Shown piece after piece: positions 63,996 through 64,000 of a DNA stretch of 64,000 nt. A model generated the notes under the pieces. The model was not told the origin of the DNA. It worked only from the letters and a program-made list of their open reading frames with translations, and did no database searches. Origin of the DNA: Axinella damicornis (taxonomy: Eukaryota; Porifera; Demospongiae; Axinellida; Axinellidae); NCBI GenBank assembly GCA_963931865.1, contig OZ007513.1, forward strand, positions 1,240,001-1,304,000. The letters are read 5' to 3'. The first letter of the stretch is position 1; each line of letters begins with the position of its first letter. Position numbers and translations under genes: made by a program.

Positions 63996-64000
63996 GTAAA

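Overview
This 64 kb window is animal nuclear DNA, most plausibly from a demosponge. It has long AT-rich spacers, many small palindromic transposons, tRNA-derived SINEs, intact Ty3/gypsy and broken non-LTR retroelements, an intron-bearing base-excision-repair gene, and a tandem expansion of intronless GABA-B-like class C GPCRs, a pattern known from sponges. The species assignment is inference; no rRNA or mitochondrial marker is present.

Layout. (1) 1-1054, minus strand: the start of a multi-CCCH zinc-finger protein running off the left edge. (2) 2.2-9 kb: two SINEs and the first receptor (4140-6488), which lies between about 210 bp direct repeats with a gag relic beside the right one. (3) 9.27-19.78 kb: a 10.5 kb nested inverted-repeat structure. 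Its arms carry CCCATGGG/TGACTTAA arrays, and it contains a 275 bp palindrome split by an intact Ty3/gypsy element with identical LTRs, plus a run of hairpins. (4) 21.1-49.3 kb: five more receptors, all on the plus strand. The second and third are diverged; the last three (31357, 38870, 46908) are near-identical recent duplicates that look like mosaics of each other. Between them lie minisatellites, palindromic elements, two broken non-LTR retrotransposons and other gene fragments. (5) 49.4-53.2 kb: a palindromic element split by a SINE, a hairpin, and a three-level nest of transposons holding a RecQ-helicase fragment. (6) 53.4-64 kb, plus strand: an NTHL1 (endonuclease III homologue) gene, with a long repeat-filled first intron, an N-terminal extension of 10-residue repeats, and its 3' end outside the window.

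How it fits together. The receptors share a signal peptide, a Venus-flytrap ligand-binding domain and seven helices. They lack the glutamate used for GABA in human GABBR1, so they probably sense other small molecules. Two palindromic transposon families (ends TAGCCTCGTTCCCAGG and TAGTCTCGC) are flanked by perfect or near-perfect 9 bp target duplications, which points to a Mutator-type mechanism. One copy supplies the stop codon of the third receptor and seems to have removed about 40 residues of its tail. Retroelements sit repeatedly inside palindromic elements (gypsy at 11.3-16.0, LINE at 44.2-46.5, SINE at 49.4-50.1 kb).
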